Below are positions 61,455 through 64,000 of a stretch of DNA of 64,000 nucleotides, one piece after another. The DNA is from DATBFG01 sp036558645 (GTDB lineage Bacteria; Acidobacteriota; Terriglobia; Terriglobales; Acidobacteriaceae). Within the stretch, counting starts at the first letter, position 1; the number at the start of each line of letters is the position of its first letter. Under the pieces are notes generated by a model. It worked only from the letters and a program-made list of their open reading frames with translations. It searched no databases and had not been told where the DNA came from. The translations under genes were made by a program, and so were the position numbers. The DNA is taken from NCBI GenBank assembly GCA_036558645.1, contig DATBFG010000048.1, positions 1 through 64,000 of the forward strand. The letters are read 5' to 3'.

Positions 61455-63137
61455 ATGTTCCGTAAGCTCGGGCTGTTAACGATTGTTGTAGCAGTCGTGC
61501 TGCCGTCGTGGGCTGCGGATCGACCCGGTTCTATCGCGGGCTACGTGCGCAACAGCGCAGGTGTTCCGCAGATGGGAGCCATGGTAGAAGTCCTTGGGTC
61601 GACCATTCACAACCTGAAAGTTTTCACCGATGAAAACGGATTTTATTCCGCCGCGGGCCTGGTTCCCGGCAGCTATAGCCTTAAGGTCTCGGCACCATCT
61701 TTCTTGCCCGCGCTCCGCGAAAAGATCGGCTTGCGTGCCGGATCGGCGATGGCCGTTGACGTCACGCTTAGCACATTGTTCGAGGCTATGCAGGTAGCTC
61801 CCGCGGGTAACGCTCCCGATAATGATGACGATTGGAAGTGGGTTCTTCGTTCCGTGGCCAATCGGCCAGTTTTGCGCGTCTTTGATGACTCGCAGGTTGC
61901 TGTAAAAGAGGATGGTGACGACCGCACGGTGAAGGGAACCGTTTCCTTCGTCGCGGGCTCTCCATCCGAGGGATACGGCTCTGCGTCCGACATGAGCACG
62001 GGCTTTTCCGTAGAAAAATCGATGTTCGCTTCGGGCACGGTTTCGCTCGATGGCAACGTTGGCTACGGTAACGGTTCTCCCGCAGCTGTGGTCCGCGCCG
62101 GTTATGTGCGCAGGATGGCTAATGGTTCCGAGCCTCAGGTCGGCTTCACTATGCGCCGCCTGTCCTCTCCAGATGCAAGCTTGCACAATGCCGATTTGCA
62201 GGCATTGGCGCTGACCACCTCCGACAATCTCATCGTCGGCGACATTCTAGAATTTCATTTCGGCAGCGAGTTGCAGACGATTCAGTTCATGGGACGCGTC
62301 AATGCGTTCCGCCCATTTGGTTCTGCCGATTTTCACCTATCGCCCGATACGCTAATCGAGTACAGCTACGCGACGTCGCAGCCGAACACCCGCATGGATA
62401 AGGGCTTCGATTCTGCGCCGGCAGACTTGAGCGAGTCAGGACCGCACGTGAGCCTTGCCGGATTCACTCCGGCCGTCGAGAAAGCTCACCATCACGAGTT
62501 GTCGGTCTCCCAGCGTCTGGGCAAGAACAAGGTTCAAGTCGCGGTTTACTCCGACCGTATGACCGATCCTGCGCTGGTTGGCGTCGGCAACGTTTCTGCG
62601 GCAAGTGGTGAAGTCCTTCCTGACATATATTCGGGAACGTTTACTTATCAGGGCTCCGATTTTGATACCCGCGGCATGCGGGTCGTACTGCAACGCAAAC
62701 TGGCATCGGACCTCACCGCCACTCTCGATTACTCTTACGGCGGCGTTCTTGATCTGGCTAACCCGGATGTCAGCCTGCAGGAGGCGCGCGATCACCTGGT
62801 AACGAGGGATCGCCACTCCGTAGCGTTGAAGGTGAATGGCACCGTTCCCGCGACCAAGACAAGTTGGATTGCGTCGTATCGCTGGATGAGCGGAGAGGGC
62901 CTGACTCCGGTCGACAGCTTTAACGCGTCTCCGGGGCAAGCCGATCCATTCCTGAATTTGTTTGTGCGACAGCCGATTCCCGGCTCCGCTTTCTTGTCGG
63001 CACACCTCGATGCGCTGGTGGACGTCAGAAACCTTCTAGCCCAGGGCTACGTGCCCGTAATGGGGCAGGATGGACAGACTTTGTACCTGGTACAAACCGC
63101 GCGCTCTATCCGCGGCGGTGTCGCAATATCCTTCTAA
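61455..63137 (+). CDS. Secreted protein with carboxypeptidase-regulatory-like domain and barrel-like C-terminus
   Basis: ATG 61455 is preferred because a signal peptide starts there (LGLLTIVVAVVLPSWAADRP); the GTG at 61419 would overlap the upstream stop by four bases. The 560 residues open with a CarboxypepD_reg-like domain (SIAGYVRNSAGVPQMGAMVE, FTDENGFYSAAGLVPGSYSL, about 22-110). The rest is rich in alternating strands (GSASDMSTGFSVEKSMFASG, NKVQVAVYSDRMTDP, LTATLDYSYGGVLDLANP) and ends in SIRGGVAISF. The terminal Phe and strand pattern fit an outer-membrane beta-barrel. A TonB box or plug is not visible, so a TonB-dependent role is not claimed. It is paired with the GWxTD gene. Confidence 0.85.
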   Translation: MFRKLGLLTIVVAVVLPSWAADRPGSIAGYVRNSAGVPQMGAMVEVLGSTIHNLKVFTDENGFYSAAGLVPGSYSLKVSAPSFLPALREKIGLRAGSAMAVDVTLSTLFEAMQVAPAGNAPDNDDDWKWVLRSVANRPVLRVFDDSQVAVKEDGDDRTVKGTVSFVAGSPSEGYGSASDMSTGFSVEKSMFASGTVSLDGNVGYGNGSPAAVVRAGYVRRMANGSEPQVGFTMRRLSSPDASLHNADLQALALTTSDNLIVGDILEFHFGSELQTIQFMGRVNAFRPFGSADFHLSPDTLIEYSYATSQPNTRMDKGFDSAPADLSESGPHVSLAGFTPAVEKAHHHELSVSQRLGKNKVQVAVYSDRMTDPALVGVGNVSAASGEVLPDIYSGTFTYQGSDFDTRGMRVVLQRKLASDLTATLDYSYGGVLDLANPDVSLQEARDHLVTRDRHSVALKVNGTVPATKTSWIASYRWMSGEGLTPVDSFNASPGQADPFLNLFVRQPIPGSAFLSAHLDALVDVRNLLAQGYVPVMGQDGQTLYLVQTARSIRGGVAISF

Positions 63138-63331
63138 GTGTTGAACCTCGCCTGCCTGTCGGCTAGATAGGGGGGCGAGAACCTGTAAGAAATCCTCTGG
63201 TCAGTTTTTTTCGCTGATGTTGTCACTTTGTTTCCGGCTGAAGACTCTCATTCAAAGTGAACACGGGCCCCGCAGTCTTTGAGTGAGTACGACGAACGGA
63301 TGTTAAGCAAACAAACATACAAGGAGAGTGT

Positions 63332-63688
63332 ATGAAGAAGTTGTCGATCTGCATCCTCGCACTAGCATCGCTGATGTGCATGACTGCCTTTGCGCAGGAC
63401 ACGATGAAACAGGATGACACCATGAAGTCCGATTCCATGAAGAAGGCGGACGGCAAGCTGATGAGCGTCACCGGCAAAATCAGCGACGATGGCAAGAGCT
63501 TTACCGACAAGGACGGCAAGAGCTGGACAATCCAGAATCCCGATGCAGTGAAAGGCCACGAAGGGCATGACGTCACTTTGAAAGCGCACGTGTACAACGA
63601 CAAGGGCGAAGTCCACGTGATGTCCGTCAAGATGGGGAAGACCACTGCCAAGAAAGACGAGATGAAGAGCGACACTATGGCGCACTAA
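63332..63688 (+). CDS. Small secreted Lys/Asp/Met-rich protein
   Basis: AAGGAGAGTGT before ATG 63332 sets the start. The 118-residue protein has a signal peptide (LSICILALASLMCMTAFAQ). The mature part begins and ends with Met-Lys-Asp-rich repeats (DTMKQDDTMKSDSMKKA; KKDEMKSDTMAH). The middle is a beta-rich core of about 70 residues (GKLMSVTGKISDDGKSFTDK, SWTIQNPDAVKGHEGHDVTL, HVYNDKGEVHVMSVKM), an OB-like or YgiW/DUF5666-type barrel by appearance. The Met and His content could bind metal ions. It is monocistronic, ending just before a strong terminator. Confidence 0.85.
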   Translation: MKKLSICILALASLMCMTAFAQDTMKQDDTMKSDSMKKADGKLMSVTGKISDDGKSFTDKDGKSWTIQNPDAVKGHEGHDVTLKAHVYNDKGEVHVMSVKMGKTTAKKDEMKSDTMAH

Positions 63689-63731
63689 GAGCTGGCGCAG
63701 TCGTGGCGGTGAAATATCCTGATAGGTAACA

Positions 63732-63765
63732 AAGAGCGCCTGGAGTCTTCAGGCGCTCTTACTTT
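63732..63765 (+). terminator. Rho-independent terminator after the small secreted protein gene
   Basis: AAGAGCGCCTG and CAGGCGCTCTT form a perfect 11-bp stem with a 7-base loop, followed by ACTTTAG. It lies 44 bases after the stop at 63688. Confidence 0.85.
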
Positions 63766-63848
63766 AGCCCGACCAGGTTTGCAAAGACCGGTCCACCGCA
63801 TAAAACACCAGCCCCTTAGCAGCGAGTGAGACTGTCGAACAACGCTTC

Positions 63849-64000
63849 TTAATTCGGCCGCCGCTTCAACACTGGCGGACCTTCCTCATTCGGCGGAGCC
63901 TGCGGCTCACCTGACGGATCGTCTGGCCCAGCTGACGGAGGTGGTGGCCCAACCGGTGGATCTACCGGGGCCGGATCGGCAGATCCGGCACCAGGCCTAT
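63849..64000 (-). CDS. Proline-rich C-terminus of a protein that runs off the window
   Basis: Minus-strand frame ending at TAA 63851-63849. The 50 visible residues are dominated by Pro, Gly, Asp and Glu (PAPVDPPVGPPPPSAGPDDP) and end EEGPPVLKRRPN. Pro-rich tails of this kind close several acidobacterial secreted or signalling proteins; the rest of the gene is outside the window, so no function can be given. The frame is open to the window edge, which makes a real partial gene likely. It converges on the terminator at 63732. Confidence 0.6.
   Translation of the reverse strand, partial: RPGAGSADPAPVDPPVGPPPPSAGPDDPSGEPQAPPNEEGPPVLKRRPN

Noticed and set aside
1..64000. CRISPR arrays, rRNA genes, tmRNA, intact insertion sequences
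   Set aside because: No regularly spaced repeats, rRNA sequence or complete transposase with ends was seen on reading both strands.

Overview
The window looks like chromosomal DNA of an Acidobacteriota bacterium (Terriglobia-like). The evidence is the mix of families: a GWxTD-domain protein followed by a carboxypeptidase-regulatory-like secreted protein, two GloVer tandem-repeat propellers, FG-GAP and BNR secreted proteins, a Ser/Thr kinase with a C-terminal beta-propeller, DUF3857 and DUF2231 proteins, and an SdhCAB-TPR operon. This assignment rests on family recognition by eye, not on a search.

Layout. 0-3.3 kb: the C-terminal end of a multicopper oxidase, two small genes, then a stretch of gene remnants (an orphan open frame, the N-terminus of an amidohydrolase, and a DNA polymerase X N-terminus abutting an NTF2-like C-terminus). 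3.5-6.1 kb: a stress-type cluster (small hydrophilic protein, YciE/DUF892 ferritin-like protein, DUF2231 membrane protein) and two small membrane or secreted proteins. 6.4-16.2 kb: secreted repeat proteins (GloVer, BNR, serine hydrolase, GloVer, and a frameshifted 14-repeat FG-GAP protein). 16.5-24.4 kb: a scar of mobile DNA (an IS110 transposase C-terminus and a dead tyrosine recombinase), a giant GMC oxidoreductase with its partner, and an alpha/beta hydrolase. Near-identical copies of a tRNA(Asn)-like 3' end lie at 13.55 and 24.4 kb and bracket this part.

24.5-29.1 kb: a START-like protein, then sdhC-sdhA-sdhB-TPR. 29.3-33.4 kb: a one-module NRPS (C-A-T-TE) whose specificity code reads as glycine and whose thioesterase has a Cys nucleophile. 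34-36 kb: three hypothetical proteins. 36.6-41.6 kb: a DUF3857 protein converging on an ATP-grasp/M19 dipeptidase/esterase operon. 41.6-46.1 kb: TPR protein plus ClC channel, an N-acetyltransferase and a zinc alcohol dehydrogenase. 46.3-52.2 kb: a tight three-gene operon (1061-aa unknown protein, 419-aa membrane protein, peptidoglycan-binding amidase) behind a good promoter; it is the best candidate here for an undescribed system. 52.3-59.3 kb: a second ClC channel, the kinase, and an ABC ATPase with a periplasmic adaptor. 59.7-64 kb: GWxTD protein, regulatory-like outer-membrane protein, a small secreted protein with a clear terminator, and the proline-rich end of another gene.

Across the window a short intergenic motif (about 19-31 bp, core TGAGTGMTATCG or its complement) occurs at least eight times, often near gene starts. 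Several genes show single-base frame breaks, which may be real decay or assembly error.
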